From Paenibacillus terrae (GTDB lineage Bacteria; Bacillota; Bacilli; Paenibacillales; Paenibacillaceae), in the NCBI RefSeq assembly GCF_005217525.1, contig NZ_PNXQ01000016.1:860953-924952 (forward strand): a DNA stretch of 64,000 bases, in the 5' to 3' direction. The notes below the pieces were generated by a model. The model was given only the letters and a program-made list of their open reading frames with translations. It was not told the origin of the DNA and did not search any database. The first letter of the stretch is position 1, and the number at the start of each line of letters is the position of its first letter. Shown in pieces: positions 8,985-17,854 of the stretch. Position numbers and translations under genes: made by a program.

Positions 8985-9216
8985 CCAATCCGCCGCCGAA
9001 AGGCTTCTTGCGCAAATCTCCGTCCTCTTCCACAATCATTTCAATTTTACGCTCAACTTGCTCCAGCTTCTGACTGCAAAGCTGAGACAGCTTCATACCA
9101 CGCTGGAACAAATCAATGGCTTGCTCCAGAGGAACGTCTCCATGCTCCAGTTGTCCGACAATTTCTTCAAGAGCGGCCATAGCCGCTTCAAAATTCAATT
9201 CCGTTTCATTCGCCAC
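8956..9216 (-). CDS. xseB: Exodeoxyribonuclease VII small subunit
   Basis: Small helical subunit that binds the long coiled coil of XseA to form exonuclease VII. The family signature [35 protein letters not shown] is complete; an acidic, Gly-rich tail follows. The start is GTG at 9216, overlapping the end of xseA by 11 bases, with GGAGG 12 bases upstream, so translation is probably coupled. Confidence 0.93.
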   Translation of the reverse strand: [86 protein letters not shown]

Positions 9217-10576
9217 CGTGCTTCGCGTCCTCCTTCATTCCCCATACTTGGCAGTCCAACTGCCCGTCACTCACTTTAATCTTGATGGAATCCCCCGGCT
9301 GTATGTCTTTTAACGACTTGATTAGCCGTTTCTCCTGCTCATCATACACAAGGCTGTAGCCTCGCGACATGACCTTAAGCGGGCTAAGCGCATCCAACTG
9401 ACGAATACCCGCGTGCAACTGCTGGCGTCCCGTCTTGGTAACGGCACGCATCGCAGACTCCAACTGACGTTGTGCCACATCCGTCTGTTTGCGGGCCGAA
9501 CGGATTTGTTCACGCGGGTTAAACCGCTCCAGTACCTGACGCATACGCGCGTTCTTTTCCGCGTTCAGACGCGAACGATTGCCTGCTGCACGGATGAGCC
9601 GTTGATGCAGCATGTCCATGCGCTCCGCATGCTGTAGCATATAGCGGCGCGGGTGCAGCAGCACCGGTGAGCGCCGAAGCCGGGTCAACCGCTCACGGCT
9701 GGTTTCCAGCCGCTGTCGGAGTGCGTTACGTAATCGCTTTTCCCGCTGGAGTAGCTGATCTCGCAACTCTTGCTGATGAGGCACAGCCAGCTCGGCGGCT
9801 GCAGTCGGCGTAGCCGCACGCAAATCGGCTACAAAATCGGCAATCGTAAAATCCGTTTCATGACCGACGGCTGAAATGACCGGAATCCCCGATGCAAAAA
9901 TGGCACGCGCAACCGCTTCCTCGTTAAACGCCCATAACTCCTCAAGCGAGCCACCGCCCCGCCCGACGATCATCACCTGAACCTCCTGCATACGGTTCAT
10001 AGCTTCAATCGCTTTAACGATAGCGGGCGCAGCACCTTTTCCCTGCACAAGCACAGGATATAGCACAATTCCAGCCTGAGGGTATCTCCGTTGAAGCGTC
10101 GTGATAATATCGCGTACGGCAGCTCCGGTTGGTGAAGTAATGACACCGATTGTCGACGGGTGAGCAGGCAATTTGCGCTTGCGGGCGCTGTCGAACAGCC
10201 CTTCAACATCCAGCTTTTGCTTGAGCTGCTCATATGCAAGATAGAGACTTCCGACGCCATCAGGCTGCATCTGGGTCGCATAAAATTGATACTGTCCATC
10301 TCTTTCGTACACAGATACGTTTCCCCGGGCAATAACACGCGTACCTTCCTTTGGCACAAAGGGGAGCCGCTGATTATGGGTCGCAAACATAATCGAACGG
10401 ATGCGGCTACCCTCATCCTTGAGCGTAAAGTACATATGACCACTCGAATGATGCGTAAAGTTAGAAATTTCCCCGCGTATCCATACGTCGGACAGCACCT
10501 GATCCGATTCCAGCTTCATCCGGATATAGCGATTCAGGTCCTTAATAGAGTAAATACGCTGTTCAGCCACAGACAA
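9206..10576 (-). CDS. xseA: Exodeoxyribonuclease VII large subunit
   Basis: Catalytic subunit degrading single-stranded DNA to oligonucleotides. An OB-fold DNA-binding domain occupies about 1-110 (WIRGEISNFTHHSSGHMYF), the Exonuc_VII_L catalytic core about 125-340 with GVITSPTGAAVRDI and the conserved GRGGGSLEELWAFN and GHETDFTIADF motifs, then a coiled coil rich in Arg and Gln (about 280-400). 456 residues is typical. The start is TTG 10576; the GTG two codons later has a better-spaced GGGCGG and is an alternative. folD ends seven bases upstream. Confidence 0.95.
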   Translation of the reverse strand: MSVAEQRIYSIKDLNRYIRMKLESDQVLSDVWIRGEISNFTHHSSGHMYFTLKDEGSRIRSIMFATHNQRLPFVPKEGTRVIARGNVSVYERDGQYQFYATQMQPDGVGSLYLAYEQLKQKLDVEGLFDSARKRKLPAHPSTIGVITSPTGAAVRDIITTLQRRYPQAGIVLYPVLVQGKGAAPAIVKAIEAMNRMQEVQVMIVGRGGGSLEELWAFNEEAVARAIFASGIPVISAVGHETDFTIADFVADLRAATPTAAAELAVPHQQELRDQLLQREKRLRNALRQRLETSRERLTRLRRSPVLLHPRRYMLQHAERMDMLHQRLIRAAGNRSRLNAEKNARMRQVLERFNPREQIRSARKQTDVAQRQLESAMRAVTKTGRQQLHAGIRQLDALSPLKVMSRGYSLVYDEQEKRLIKSLKDIQPGDSIKIKVSDGQLDCQVWGMKEDAKHGGE

Positions 10577-10582
10577 CCGCCC

Positions 10583-11440
10583 TTATGCCAAACCGTGCGA
10601 CCGCTTGGCCGCTACGAGTGTATTTTGCATCAGCATGGTAATCGTCATTGGACCTACACCGCCGGGAACAGGGGTAATCGGACCGGATACTTGCTTCACG
10701 CTCTCAAAATCAACGTCACCCGCCAGTTTTCCGCTCTCCAGACGATTCATGCCTACATCAATGACCACCGCTCCGGGCTTCACGAAAGAAGCATCAATAA
10801 AGTTGGCTTTGCCAATGGCAACCACCAAAATATCCGCTTGCCGACTCAGCTCGGCGATATTCGCCGTACGAGAGTGGCACATGGTCACCGTAGCATTTTC
10901 GCGCTGCAACAACAGCGATACCGGCTTGCCCACGATATTACTGCGACCAATGACCACCGCATGCTTGCCTGCAATTTCTACCCCGGCACGCTTGATCAGC
11001 TCAATGACACCAGCAGGAGTACAGGGCAGTAGACTATCATCACCGATGACCAGATTCCCTACGTTCACCGGATGGAATCCATCCACATCCTTCTCGACTT
11101 CAATAGCGTCAATGACTGCTTTTTCATGAATGTGTTTTGGCAACGGAAGCTGTACCAGAATCCCGTGAATATTACTTTGGTGATTCAGTTTGTCCACCAG
11201 TTTCAGCAATGCTTCCTGCGAAGTATCCGCTGCCAGCCGATGTACCTCGGAATAATAACCGAGATCATGACATGCTTTTTCCTTGTTTCTAACATATACC
11301 TGAGAAGCAGGGTCTTCACCTACCAGTACGACAGCCAGTCCAGGCTGAAAGTTGTGCTCCTTCAGACGGACGACCTCCTGCTGAATGCTTGCTCGAATAT
11401 CTTTAGAGATTTGTTTGCCATCAATGATCGGTGCTGACAT
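10583..11440 (-). CDS. folD: Bifunctional methylenetetrahydrofolate dehydrogenase/cyclohydrolase
   Basis: Interconverts 5,10-methylene-, methenyl- and 10-formyl-tetrahydrofolate with NADP. Family motifs are YVRNKEKAC with the catalytic Lys (about 50-58), [11 protein letters not shown] (about 92-102), DVDGFHP, the NADP-site GRSNIVGKP (about 163) and [10 protein letters not shown] at the end. ATG 11440 is preferred over an in-frame TTG two codons upstream because GGAGAG lies nine bases before it. It is followed closely by xseA, as in Bacillus. Confidence 0.96.
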   Translation of the reverse strand: MSAPIIDGKQISKDIRASIQQEVVRLKEHNFQPGLAVVLVGEDPASQVYVRNKEKACHDLGYYSEVHRLAADTSQEALLKLVDKLNHQSNIHGILVQLPLPKHIHEKAVIDAIEVEKDVDGFHPVNVGNLVIGDDSLLPCTPAGVIELIKRAGVEIAGKHAVVIGRSNIVGKPVSLLLQRENATVTMCHSRTANIAELSRQADILVVAIGKANFIDASFVKPGAVVIDVGMNRLESGKLAGDVDFESVKQVSGPITPVPGGVGPMTITMLMQNTLVAAKRSHGLA

Positions 11441-11478
11441 ATTCAACCACTCTCCAACCTGAGTAAAATAATCTCAAC

Positions 11479-11928
11479 TTAAAACCGTGCTTTCAATTGC
11501 TCCAGCTCTTGTATAATTCGTCCCAGAACACCGTTGACAAATTTACCGGACTCCTCGGTGCCAAAATGCTTGGACAATTCAATCGCTTCATTGACTGCAA
11601 CTTTAGCTGGAACATCCTCACGAAAAATCATTTCATATGCCGCCAGTCTCAAAATCTGGCGATCCACGCGTGAAAGTCTGCTGATCTGCCAACCTTTAAG
11701 ATAATCCACCAGAAGTTTGTCAATCGCTTCCTTGTGCTCCCAGGTACCTCGCACATGCTCCAATACGTAAGTCCTTAATACTGCTGCATTTTTGATGACT
11801 ACTTCCGCTTCGTTTTCCTCTGCGGCTTCCTGTAGCAGCATATCCACAGCTGCTGCCGCATCCACTTCATTCATTTCCATATGGTACATGCTTTGTACCG
11901 CTATTTCCCTCGCCAGACGTCTTTTCAT
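11479..11928 (-). CDS. nusB: Transcription antitermination factor NusB
   Basis: NusB with S10/NusE binds boxA in rRNA leaders and prevents premature termination. The 149-residue all-helical protein has the family start RRLAREIAVQSMYHME and the C-terminal VPAKVAVNEAIELSKHFG...KFVNGVL motif. An insert of acidic residues near 30-45 lengthens it compared with the 131-residue B. subtilis protein. ATG 11928 follows AGGAGG by six bases. It starts the nusB-folD-xseAB-ispA-dxs-tlyA run, after a strong terminator. Confidence 0.95.
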   Translation of the reverse strand: MKRRLAREIAVQSMYHMEMNEVDAAAAVDMLLQEAAEENEAEVVIKNAAVLRTYVLEHVRGTWEHKEAIDKLLVDYLKGWQISRLSRVDRQILRLAAYEMIFREDVPAKVAVNEAIELSKHFGTEESGKFVNGVLGRIIQELEQLKARF

Positions 11929-11981
11929 GCCCTGCCTCCTACGCTTGCCTGTATCTATTTTTTCATTTTAACCAATTCCAC

Positions 11982-12062
11982 AAAAAAACCTGTGAACGCA
12001 TCCTCCAAAACGTTGGGCGCAAAGAAGCTACAGCTCTATTTTGGAGAAAGCGTATCACAGGG
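11982..12062 (-). terminator. Large intrinsic terminator of the accB-DUF2273 operon
   Basis: A long hairpin starts two bases after the DUF2273 stop. It pairs CCTGTGA/TCACAGG, ACGC/GCGT and CTCCAAAA/TTTTGGAG with small bulges around a large loop, and TTTTTTT follows on the minus strand. It closes the operon just before nusB. Confidence 0.85.
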
Positions 12063-12063
12063 T

Positions 12064-12297
12064 TCATTTAAAAGGACGCCAACGCTGCGACAGCCAGTCG
12101 CTCCATTCCTTCCAAGGGAGGAGGGAACCAAGCGCTGCGTCGCTACGTCTTCCTAACGTATATCCGATGAACACCATCAATGCAAAGAACAACATATTCC
12201 AAAAGCCTGCCCACAAATAAATAAACCCGAAAAAAATGCCGGCCGTAATCCCCATGATCCGACCCTTGTAACTTCCCCATATTTCTTTCCAGGGCAT
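12064..12297 (-). CDS. DUF2273 small membrane protein
   Basis: A 77-residue protein with two hydrophobic segments (about 13-30 and 33-48) separated by a tight turn, ending in a basic, Trp-rich tail. Proteins of this DUF2273 type are usually encoded next to Asp23-family proteins and AmaP, as here, and are thought to belong to the same envelope-stress complex at the membrane. ATG 12297 lies 15 bases after the amaP stop. Its own activity is unknown. Confidence 0.85.
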   Translation of the reverse strand: MPWKEIWGSYKGRIMGITAGIFFGFIYLWAGFWNMLFFALMVFIGYTLGRRSDAALGSLLPWKEWSDWLSQRWRPFK

Positions 12298-12312
12298 CAG
12301 GGAAAATCACCT

Positions 12313-12852
12313 CTATTCCACACGACTCTTAAAGCTTGGTGACTGAGAAACATTGGCGATGTACACAGACACATTGGACACAGGAATTCCCGTAATTTCT
12401 TCCACATGGTCGTGTACCCCCTTTTGTACCTCGGAGGTTAACACCGGAATCGAACTTTCCCCGTCCACAACCGCCCGAATCGTAATATCAAGTCCCGATT
12501 CCAGCACGCGAATACGTGCTTTCAAATCCTGTATCCCACGAAATCTGGAGGCCGCTTTGAGACACAGATTTTCGATGGTATCCACTGAAATCTGAATGTC
12601 GCCGTACTCCGTTCGTTGATCTATAGAATGCTGTACCGTTTGGTTCCGGCGAATGGAGATATAGAAAACCCGGAGACTCAAAAGCAGCAGCACTCCTGCA
12701 ATAATCAGGCTGGTAAACCACACAATCCGCTCATCCTGAATGCTTAAGGCATACGGAATGGCCCCGCTCAGGAGGAGGATGGCGAGAATGGAAATAATTC
12801 CAATACTTAAGCTGTACAAGAACAGCAGAAGTCTGTCCATAACTTTAGCCAC
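12313..12852 (-). CDS. amaP: Asp23-anchoring membrane protein AmaP
   Basis: AmaP anchors Asp23-type proteins at the membrane in staphylococci. Two transmembrane segments (about 8-30 and 45-65) are followed by a cytosolic Asp23-like alpha/beta region with repeated IxISVDTIENLCLKAA and DITIRAVV patterns. A GTG at 12852 is placed 11 bases after AGGAGG; another in-frame GTG at 12861 is only two bases from it, so I prefer the former, though an ATG at codon 5 is also possible. It lies between the Asp23-family gene and DUF2273. Confidence 0.85.
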   Translation of the reverse strand: MAKVMDRLLLFLYSLSIGIISILAILLLSGAIPYALSIQDERIVWFTSLIIAGVLLLLSLRVFYISIRRNQTVQHSIDQRTEYGDIQISVDTIENLCLKAASRFRGIQDLKARIRVLESGLDITIRAVVDGESSIPVLTSEVQKGVHDHVEEITGIPVSNVSVYIANVSQSPSFKSRVE

Positions 12853-12880
12853 GAAACGCACAGCCTCCTTAAATTAGAGT

Positions 12881-12910
12881 AAACCCTCGACCCTTAAGGG
12901 TCGGGGGTTT
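12881..12910. repeat. Strong hairpin between yqhY and amaP
   Basis: Nearly perfect inverted repeat: arms 12881-12893 and 12898-12910 (one mismatch) with a TTAA loop. On the minus strand only TTT follows, so it may be a weak terminator, a processing site or an mRNA stabiliser that sets different levels of yqhY and amaP. Confidence 0.7.
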
Positions 12911-12925
12911 GTACAAAGTATCGCT

Positions 12926-13339
12926 CTATTTAACCCGTCCGGCGCCCAGAACTTCCGGCTCTTCTACTTTTTCGGCACTTTTGAATTGAACATCATGAAT
13001 TTGCACGTTCACTTCAACAACATTAAGACCTGTCATAGTTTCAATGGAACGCTTAACATTGTGCTGAATAGCAGCAGCCACCTCAGGCAGACGGTTACCG
13101 TACTCGATAATGACGGAGACGTCTACAGCTGCTTCACGCTGTCCGACTTCCACTTTTACACCTTTGGACAAATTTTTGCGGCCCAGCAGTTCGGCAAACC
13201 CGCCTGCAAATCCCCCACTCATTCCCGCTACGCCCGGCACCTCAACGGTTGCCAGTCCGGCAATGACTTCAATAACCTCCGGGGCAATCTGAATCTCCCC
13301 AATTTCTGTACGCTCGAATTCGGTTGGCACTGTGCTCAT
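12926..13339 (-). CDS. yqhY: Asp23/Gls24-family protein YqhY
   Basis: A 137-residue Asp23-family protein. The typical sequence IQIAPEVIEVIAGLATVEVPGVAGMSG (about 16-42) is present, followed by VKVEVGQREAAVDVSVIIEYG and a C-terminal VVEVNVQIHDVQF. In B. subtilis yqhY is conserved with accB-accC and has been linked genetically to control of acetyl-CoA carboxylase activity; the same neighbourhood is kept here. ATG 13339. The AmaP and DUF2273 genes downstream suggest that it is held at the membrane. Confidence 0.92.
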   Translation of the reverse strand: MSTVPTEFERTEIGEIQIAPEVIEVIAGLATVEVPGVAGMSGGFAGGFAELLGRKNLSKGVKVEVGQREAAVDVSVIIEYGNRLPEVAAAIQHNVKRSIETMTGLNVVEVNVQIHDVQFKSAEKVEEPEVLGAGRVK

Positions 13340-13464
13340 ACCTTCAACACCTTTCGGTCAAAATAAGTTTCACTTCAGCTTTGGATTTCAAAGCAGACAT
13401 GCTCACTTATTATCCATACTATATCATTTGGCGTTCATTATGACAAACTGAGGAAATATACCGA

Positions 13465-14808
13465 TTAAACTTCGTTTTCCTCCAAAAATTTAATATCAAA
13501 ATCGCCCTTGACGAAGGTCGGATGCTCCAACAATCGTTGATGAAAAGAAATCGTTGTCGGTATGCCTTCAATAGCAAATTCAGACAGAGCCCGCTTCATT
13601 TTGGCAATCGCTTCCTGACGTGTAGGCGCCCACACAATCAATTTGGCGATCATGGAGTCATAATAAGGAGGAATGCTGTAACCCGGATAAGCTGCGCTGT
13701 CCACGCGTACCCCAGGACCGCCTGGAGGCAAATAAAATCCGATTTTACCGGGTGCAGGCATAAAATTGCGATCCGGGTCCTCGGCGTTAATACGACACTC
13801 CATCGCCCACCCATTGATGGTGACTTCTTCCTGTGTAAAAGAAAGCGGATGCCCTTCAGCGACCAAAATCATTTCCTTAATCAAATCCACACCGGTGATC
13901 ATCTCTGTTACGGGATGTTCAACCTGTATACGTGTATTCATTTCCATAAAATAAAATTGATTATCCGGTCCAAGCAAAAATTCCAGCGTTCCTGCACCGG
14001 AGTATTGTACAGCCAAAGCAGCACGAACAGCTGCCTGCCCCATTTCTTCACGCACATCCTGCGAAAGCACAGGACACGGCGCTTCCTCCAGCAGCTTCTG
14101 ACGACGACGCTGCACAGAACAGTCCCGTTCGCCCAGATGCGCAACATTGCCGTGCTTGTCCGCTATGATCTGAATTTCCACGTGCTTCATACCGGTCAAA
14201 TATTTTTCAAGATACACACCTGCGTTGCCAAACGCTTTTTGCGCTTCCTGCTGGGCGGTTGTAATTTGTTGAATAAGATTATCCTCATCCTCAGCGATAC
14301 GGATACCTTTACCGCCGCCACCTGCGGTGGCCTTGATGATTACCGGATAGCCAATATCGCGAGCTATGGTAATGGCATCCTGCAAATCCTCCACCAGCCC
14401 GTCCGAACCCGGAATGACCGGAACCCCGGCATCCTTCATCGTCTGCTTGGCGACAGCCTTATCCCCCATTTTGTTAATCGCTTCTGGAGAAGGACCAATA
14501 AACGTAATATTGCAAGATTCGCAAATTTCAGCGAAGTCGGCGTTTTCAGCCAAAAATCCGTAACCTGGATGGATCGCATCACATTCAGTCAATGTCGCAA
14601 CGCTCATCAGGTTCGTAAAATTCAGGTAGCTGTCCTTGGACAGGGTCGGTCCGATACAGTAAGCCTCGTCTGCGAGACGCACATGTAACGAATCCTTGTC
14701 GGCTTCCGAATACACGGCAACCGTCGAAATATTCATTTCGCGGCAAGCGCGAATGATACGAACCGCAATTTCTCCACGATTCGCAATCAATACTTTTTGA
14801 AATGTCAT
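13465..14808 (-). CDS. accC: Biotin carboxylase subunit of acetyl-CoA carboxylase
   Basis: ATP-dependent carboxylation of the biotin on AccB, first half of the malonyl-CoA-forming reaction. The 447-residue protein begins [19 protein letters not shown], has the ATP-grasp glycine-rich loop [14 protein letters not shown] near 160, the ERDCSVQRR motif near 230 and the catalytic [14 protein letters not shown] near 290. ATG 14808 has GGAGG eight bases upstream. It follows accB by 63 bases that contain a hairpin. accD/accA are not in the window. Confidence 0.97.
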   Translation of the reverse strand: MTFQKVLIANRGEIAVRIIRACREMNISTVAVYSEADKDSLHVRLADEAYCIGPTLSKDSYLNFTNLMSVATLTECDAIHPGYGFLAENADFAEICESCNITFIGPSPEAINKMGDKAVAKQTMKDAGVPVIPGSDGLVEDLQDAITIARDIGYPVIIKATAGGGGKGIRIAEDEDNLIQQITTAQQEAQKAFGNAGVYLEKYLTGMKHVEIQIIADKHGNVAHLGERDCSVQRRRQKLLEEAPCPVLSQDVREEMGQAAVRAALAVQYSGAGTLEFLLGPDNQFYFMEMNTRIQVEHPVTEMITGVDLIKEMILVAEGHPLSFTQEEVTINGWAMECRINAEDPDRNFMPAPGKIGFYLPPGGPGVRVDSAAYPGYSIPPYYDSMIAKLIVWAPTRQEAIAKMKRALSEFAIEGIPTTISFHQRLLEHPTFVKGDFDIKFLEENEV

Positions 14809-14834
14809 GACTTTATCCTCCCTGGGAGCAGCCT

Positions 14835-14861
14835 TGCTGAACCCTCAAACAGAGGGTTCAA
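14835..14861. repeat. Hairpin in the accB-accC intergenic region
   Basis: TGAACCCTC and GAGGGTTCA form 9-bp arms around a 5-base loop, with further GCT/AGC pairing outside. No T run follows. It lies just 3' of the accB stop and just 5' of the accC ribosome binding site and may adjust AccB:AccC stoichiometry by processing or partial termination. Confidence 0.6.
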
Positions 14862-14870
14862 GCGAGCGTC

Positions 14871-15362
14871 TTACTCCGGTTTCACAAGGAACAATGGCTG
14901 GCCATACTCGACCAACTGTCCGTTTTCGGCCAAAATTTCCACAATTTCGCCCTTCACTTCAGCTTCCAGCTCGTTCATCAGCTTCATCGCTTCAATAATA
15001 CATACCGTTGTTTTCTCGCCTACTTTACTGCCGATACTCACATACGGAGCCGTATCCGGGGATGAAGAACTATAGAAAGTCCCTACCATCGGAGATACGA
15101 TTTTATGTAGATTGCTTGCATATTCCTTGGTTTCCCCAACTGATGCATGTCCTGCATCGGATTGTGCTTGTGGATTCGGAATAGCAGTTTGTGGTGCCGC
15201 TGTATAAACAGGTGCTGCCACAGGGGCCTGTACAGTAACGATCTCGCTTTTGCCCGGTTTACGGATCAACAGCCGAGTTCCTTCATTTTCAATTTCAAGC
15301 TCATGTACAGACGTTTCATCCACCAGCTTGATCAATTCCTTAATCTCGCTTAATTTGAACAT
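14871..15362 (-). CDS. accB: Biotin carboxyl carrier protein
   Basis: Carries biotin between AccC and the carboxyltransferase. An N-terminal [24 protein letters not shown] region (1-30) is joined by a Pro/Ala/Gln-rich linker (about 40-80) to the biotinyl domain with the lysine motif EAMKLMNE (biotinylated Lys near 128). At 163 residues it is typical. ATG 15362; an AAGGAG lies 12 bases upstream. First gene of the accB-accC-yqhY-amaP-DUF2273 group. Confidence 0.96.
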   Translation of the reverse strand: MFKLSEIKELIKLVDETSVHELEIENEGTRLLIRKPGKSEIVTVQAPVAAPVYTAAPQTAIPNPQAQSDAGHASVGETKEYASNLHKIVSPMVGTFYSSSSPDTAPYVSIGSKVGEKTTVCIIEAMKLMNELEAEVKGEIVEILAENGQLVEYGQPLFLVKPE

Positions 15363-15449
15363 CTCTATTAATCACTCCTTCAGCATTTTGCCGGTTGCTG
15401 ATTACATTGTTGAAACAGCTTTATGTATTATATCACAATCATTAAAAAT

Positions 15450-15487
15450 AGAAAGAGCCCGGAAATGTGCAGAAATCCGGGCTTTTT
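15450..15487 (-). terminator. Terminator of the spoIIIA operon
   Basis: AGCCCGGA/TCCGGGCT form an 8-bp GC-rich stem (arms 15456-15463 and 15476-15483) followed on the minus strand by a T-rich tract. It lies directly after the spoIIIAH stop and separates that operon from accB. Confidence 0.9.
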
Positions 15488-15500
15488 CTCGATTATTGTC

Positions 15501-16328
15501 TTATTGTGTAACATACTGGACACTGATCTTATCCTGTGTTACGTTCAATTCTTTCATGACTTTATCGACGATCGTTACCGCTTGTTTGGCATCCAGTTTT
15601 TCACTCAGAACTACTACCTTGTATTTATCAGCATCTTCTTCGCGGACCACCGCATTGGCGAACTGCTGCTGAAGCTCTTCCTCAATTCCGGTGATTTTCG
15701 CCTGTTTGTCTTCCAGTACATGTAGTTCTTTTTGTGCTTCAGCGGCTTTTTTGGCAGTGCTATCGTTCATTGCAGTCGTCAGCTCGTCATTTTTCTTTTG
15801 ATTTGCCACATCCCGCTCCAGCAAGTAGTTGTCGATAACAGCAGCGGCCGTAGGCTTCGCGGCTTGTTCCGTTGCCACCTGATCGAGTACCTGCTGGTCT
15901 GTTTTCGCGGTGGACGCTGTTTTGTCCTCACTTTTTGCCGTCGTATCTGGCGTGGCAGCAGTAGTGTTTTGATCTGATTTAGCAGACTCAGTAGTCTGGG
16001 TGGCGGCCGTATCTTTATTTTCGCCTGTAGTAGATTCGGTAGCAGGATCCGTTGCAGCAGCCTTGTCTGTCTTTGCGGAAGAGACAGTTCCTTCTCCGGT
16101 CACCTCTCCATTAGTCACCACTTCATTTACTTTCAGCTCGTTCAGTTGCTCTTCTGCCTTGCCTGTCGCTTCCTGGGCGGTATCCTGCTTAACCTTGCTC
16201 ACTTGCTCACTATCCGCCACAGGCGGGTTAGCCGGGCTGGAGTCCTCTGTAAACAGATAGTACGCAGACAACACGACCATTAAACTCAGCATGGACACCA
16301 GCCAAACGGTTTGTCTTTTATTATTCAT
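15501..16328 (-). CDS. spoIIIAH: Stage III sporulation protein SpoIIIAH
   Basis: Mother-cell half of the SpoIIQ-SpoIIIAH channel linking mother cell and forespore. One N-terminal membrane segment (about 8-26), a long Thr/Ala/Lys/Glu-rich low-complexity linker (about 30-155), then the YscJ/FliF-like ring domain (about 160-275) ending in ELNVTQDKISVQYV. At 275 residues it is longer than the 218 of B. subtilis because of the linker, which probably lies in the intermembrane space. ATG 16328 with GGAGG upstream; last gene of the operon. Confidence 0.94.
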   Translation of the reverse strand: MNNKRQTVWLVSMLSLMVVLSAYYLFTEDSSPANPPVADSEQVSKVKQDTAQEATGKAEEQLNELKVNEVVTNGEVTGEGTVSSAKTDKAAATDPATESTTGENKDTAATQTTESAKSDQNTTAATPDTTAKSEDKTASTAKTDQQVLDQVATEQAAKPTAAAVIDNYLLERDVANQKKNDELTTAMNDSTAKKAAEAQKELHVLEDKQAKITGIEEELQQQFANAVVREEDADKYKVVVLSEKLDAKQAVTIVDKVMKELNVTQDKISVQYVTQ

Positions 16329-16387
16329 GTTCCGTCCTCCAATATCATTAAATTAGGATTTTCATTTATCCCTGCTTATGATTTCAA

Positions 16388-17029
16388 TTATCCCTGCTTG
16401 CGCGGGACGACTGAAATTTTATAGGAAGGCACATTGAGGCCTTTCTGTACGGCATCCACAATCAACTGCTTCACGGTGGGGTTTTCTGCTCCCATCGCTA
16501 CCACCAGCACTCCCCTCACCTGCGGCTTTACTTTTTTTGTAACAATCGGGGTGTGTTGACCTCCTGACGATTCATAGGTGACAATCTCTCCATCGCGTGT
16601 ATATTGAGTGGTATGTCGCTGGCCGCCATTGGCATCCGTCTCGTTATTTTCTTCCTGCATATCCTTCACATTACGCTGAACGATGACTTCCTCAGTGGAG
16701 TCAACCGTAACCATGACATCGACCGTCCCTACACCAACAATCTGCTCCAGCATCTGCTTCATATTATCTTCGAACACTTTCTCAATCCCGGCAAAGGAAC
16801 TTTCCTCCCCCCCCGTTGTCTGAAGTGAAGGTTCATTTTTCATCACGCCAGGCGGCTCTCGCCCCACGTTTTCAGGATCCACCTTTTTCACATTCACGAA
16901 CGAATTAAAAAGCATGATCGCGACCCCGATAAGACCGAGAATAAGCAGCCAGCGAAATGAATTGAACCTTTTGGGTCCGTCTGCCCCCCCGCCCATCCAT
17001 TGCTCCAACTTTTTCATCCATTTGCCCAT
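16388..17029 (-). CDS. spoIIIAG: Stage III sporulation protein SpoIIIAG
   Basis: Ring-forming component of the mother cell-forespore feeding tube. One membrane segment (about 26-45) is followed by a short linker and the ring-building motif domain with GVGTVDVMVTVDSTEEVIVQ (about 98-118), an insert rich in Asn/Gly/Gln as in the family, and KPQVRGVLVVAMGAENPTVK near 170. 213 residues. ATG 17029, preceded by GAGGTGA. Located between AF and AH. Confidence 0.95.
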   Translation of the reverse strand: MGKWMKKLEQWMGGGADGPKRFNSFRWLLILGLIGVAIMLFNSFVNVKKVDPENVGREPPGVMKNEPSLQTTGGEESSFAGIEKVFEDNMKQMLEQIVGVGTVDVMVTVDSTEEVIVQRNVKDMQEENNETDANGGQRHTTQYTRDGEIVTYESSGGQHTPIVTKKVKPQVRGVLVVAMGAENPTVKQLIVDAVQKGLNVPSYKISVVPRKQG

Positions 17030-17045
17030 TTCTGCTCACCTCCTG

Positions 17046-17816
17046 TTACCATTCATGTGTACCGTCCTGTGAAGAAAGCACCTGCACATTTTTGCTGTCG
17101 ATCCCCCATTTTTCGTACAACAGTCTCGTAATTAAGCCGAAAGTTTGCGTATCTGCTGTCTTTTCACCATCAGAGCCTTCCGCATGGTTGTTGGCACCCT
17201 CTAACGTCCCCTTCTCTTGGTCCGATGCTTTTACAGGTGTTGGCTCTATGCGGATATTTACTGCTTTTTCAGCGACAGGCTCTACCATAATCGGCTTGGA
17301 GTCCGAACCTGGCGGGATATTCGTGCTTTTCTCCTTACGCCCAGCCTGCTGCTCCGCCAACTTAACCACGACCGACTGAATCCCCGTTCCAGCCTCCAGA
17401 TCGGATGCTCCCTGCTTCATCTGAGCAAGCGTAACCTGAACTGATTGAACCGCAAGCCCGGTACTCTGCTCCAGTTGTCCCTTCATTTCCTTGGCGACCT
17501 CTTGGCCAGCCCATTGCATGGAGCTTTGCTCCTGTTGCCGCTTCAGCTTGTTGCCTTTTGCCAATATTTCCTCCAATGTCGGTTCGCCCTTGCCCGTCTC
17601 TGCCTGACGTTGAAGATCAAACGCGCGCCCCAGAAGCTCAGAAGGATTAGTACTCAGCAAACGCACGACCGGAGAAAGCAGCGTCAGTAGAATAAGCAGG
17701 CTGAGTACGAGCTTGACATATCTTTCCATGGAACGGCTTGGCAAAATCATATCGATAAAAGAAGCCAGCAGCACAATCAGCACCAGTTCCTTAAGCCAGC
17801 CTCCCAGCCAGGTCAC
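17046..17816 (-). CDS. spoIIIAF: Stage III sporulation protein SpoIIIAF
   Basis: Ring-building protein of the same channel. Two N-terminal membrane segments (about 7-23 and 33-50) are followed by an extracellular domain with VQVTLAQ and a charged, variable linker. At 256 residues it is longer than the 206 of B. subtilis, through a Lys/Glu/Gly-rich insert (about 155-220). The start is GTG 17816 with GGGAG upstream. 16 bases separate it from spoIIIAG. Confidence 0.93.
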   Translation of the reverse strand: MTWLGGWLKELVLIVLLASFIDMILPSRSMERYVKLVLSLLILLTLLSPVVRLLSTNPSELLGRAFDLQRQAETGKGEPTLEEILAKGNKLKRQQEQSSMQWAGQEVAKEMKGQLEQSTGLAVQSVQVTLAQMKQGASDLEAGTGIQSVVVKLAEQQAGRKEKSTNIPPGSDSKPIMVEPVAEKAVNIRIEPTPVKASDQEKGTLEGANNHAEGSDGEKTADTQTFGLITRLLYEKWGIDSKNVQVLSSQDGTHEW

Positions 17817-17854
17817 GTCACTCCCCTCCCCCCGTTTGATTTCCGATCATTTAC

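Noticed and set aside
13522-14688. Plus-strand frame of 388 codons
   Set aside because: It runs antisense to accC, which has clear biotin carboxylase motifs; the composition is that of a mirror frame.
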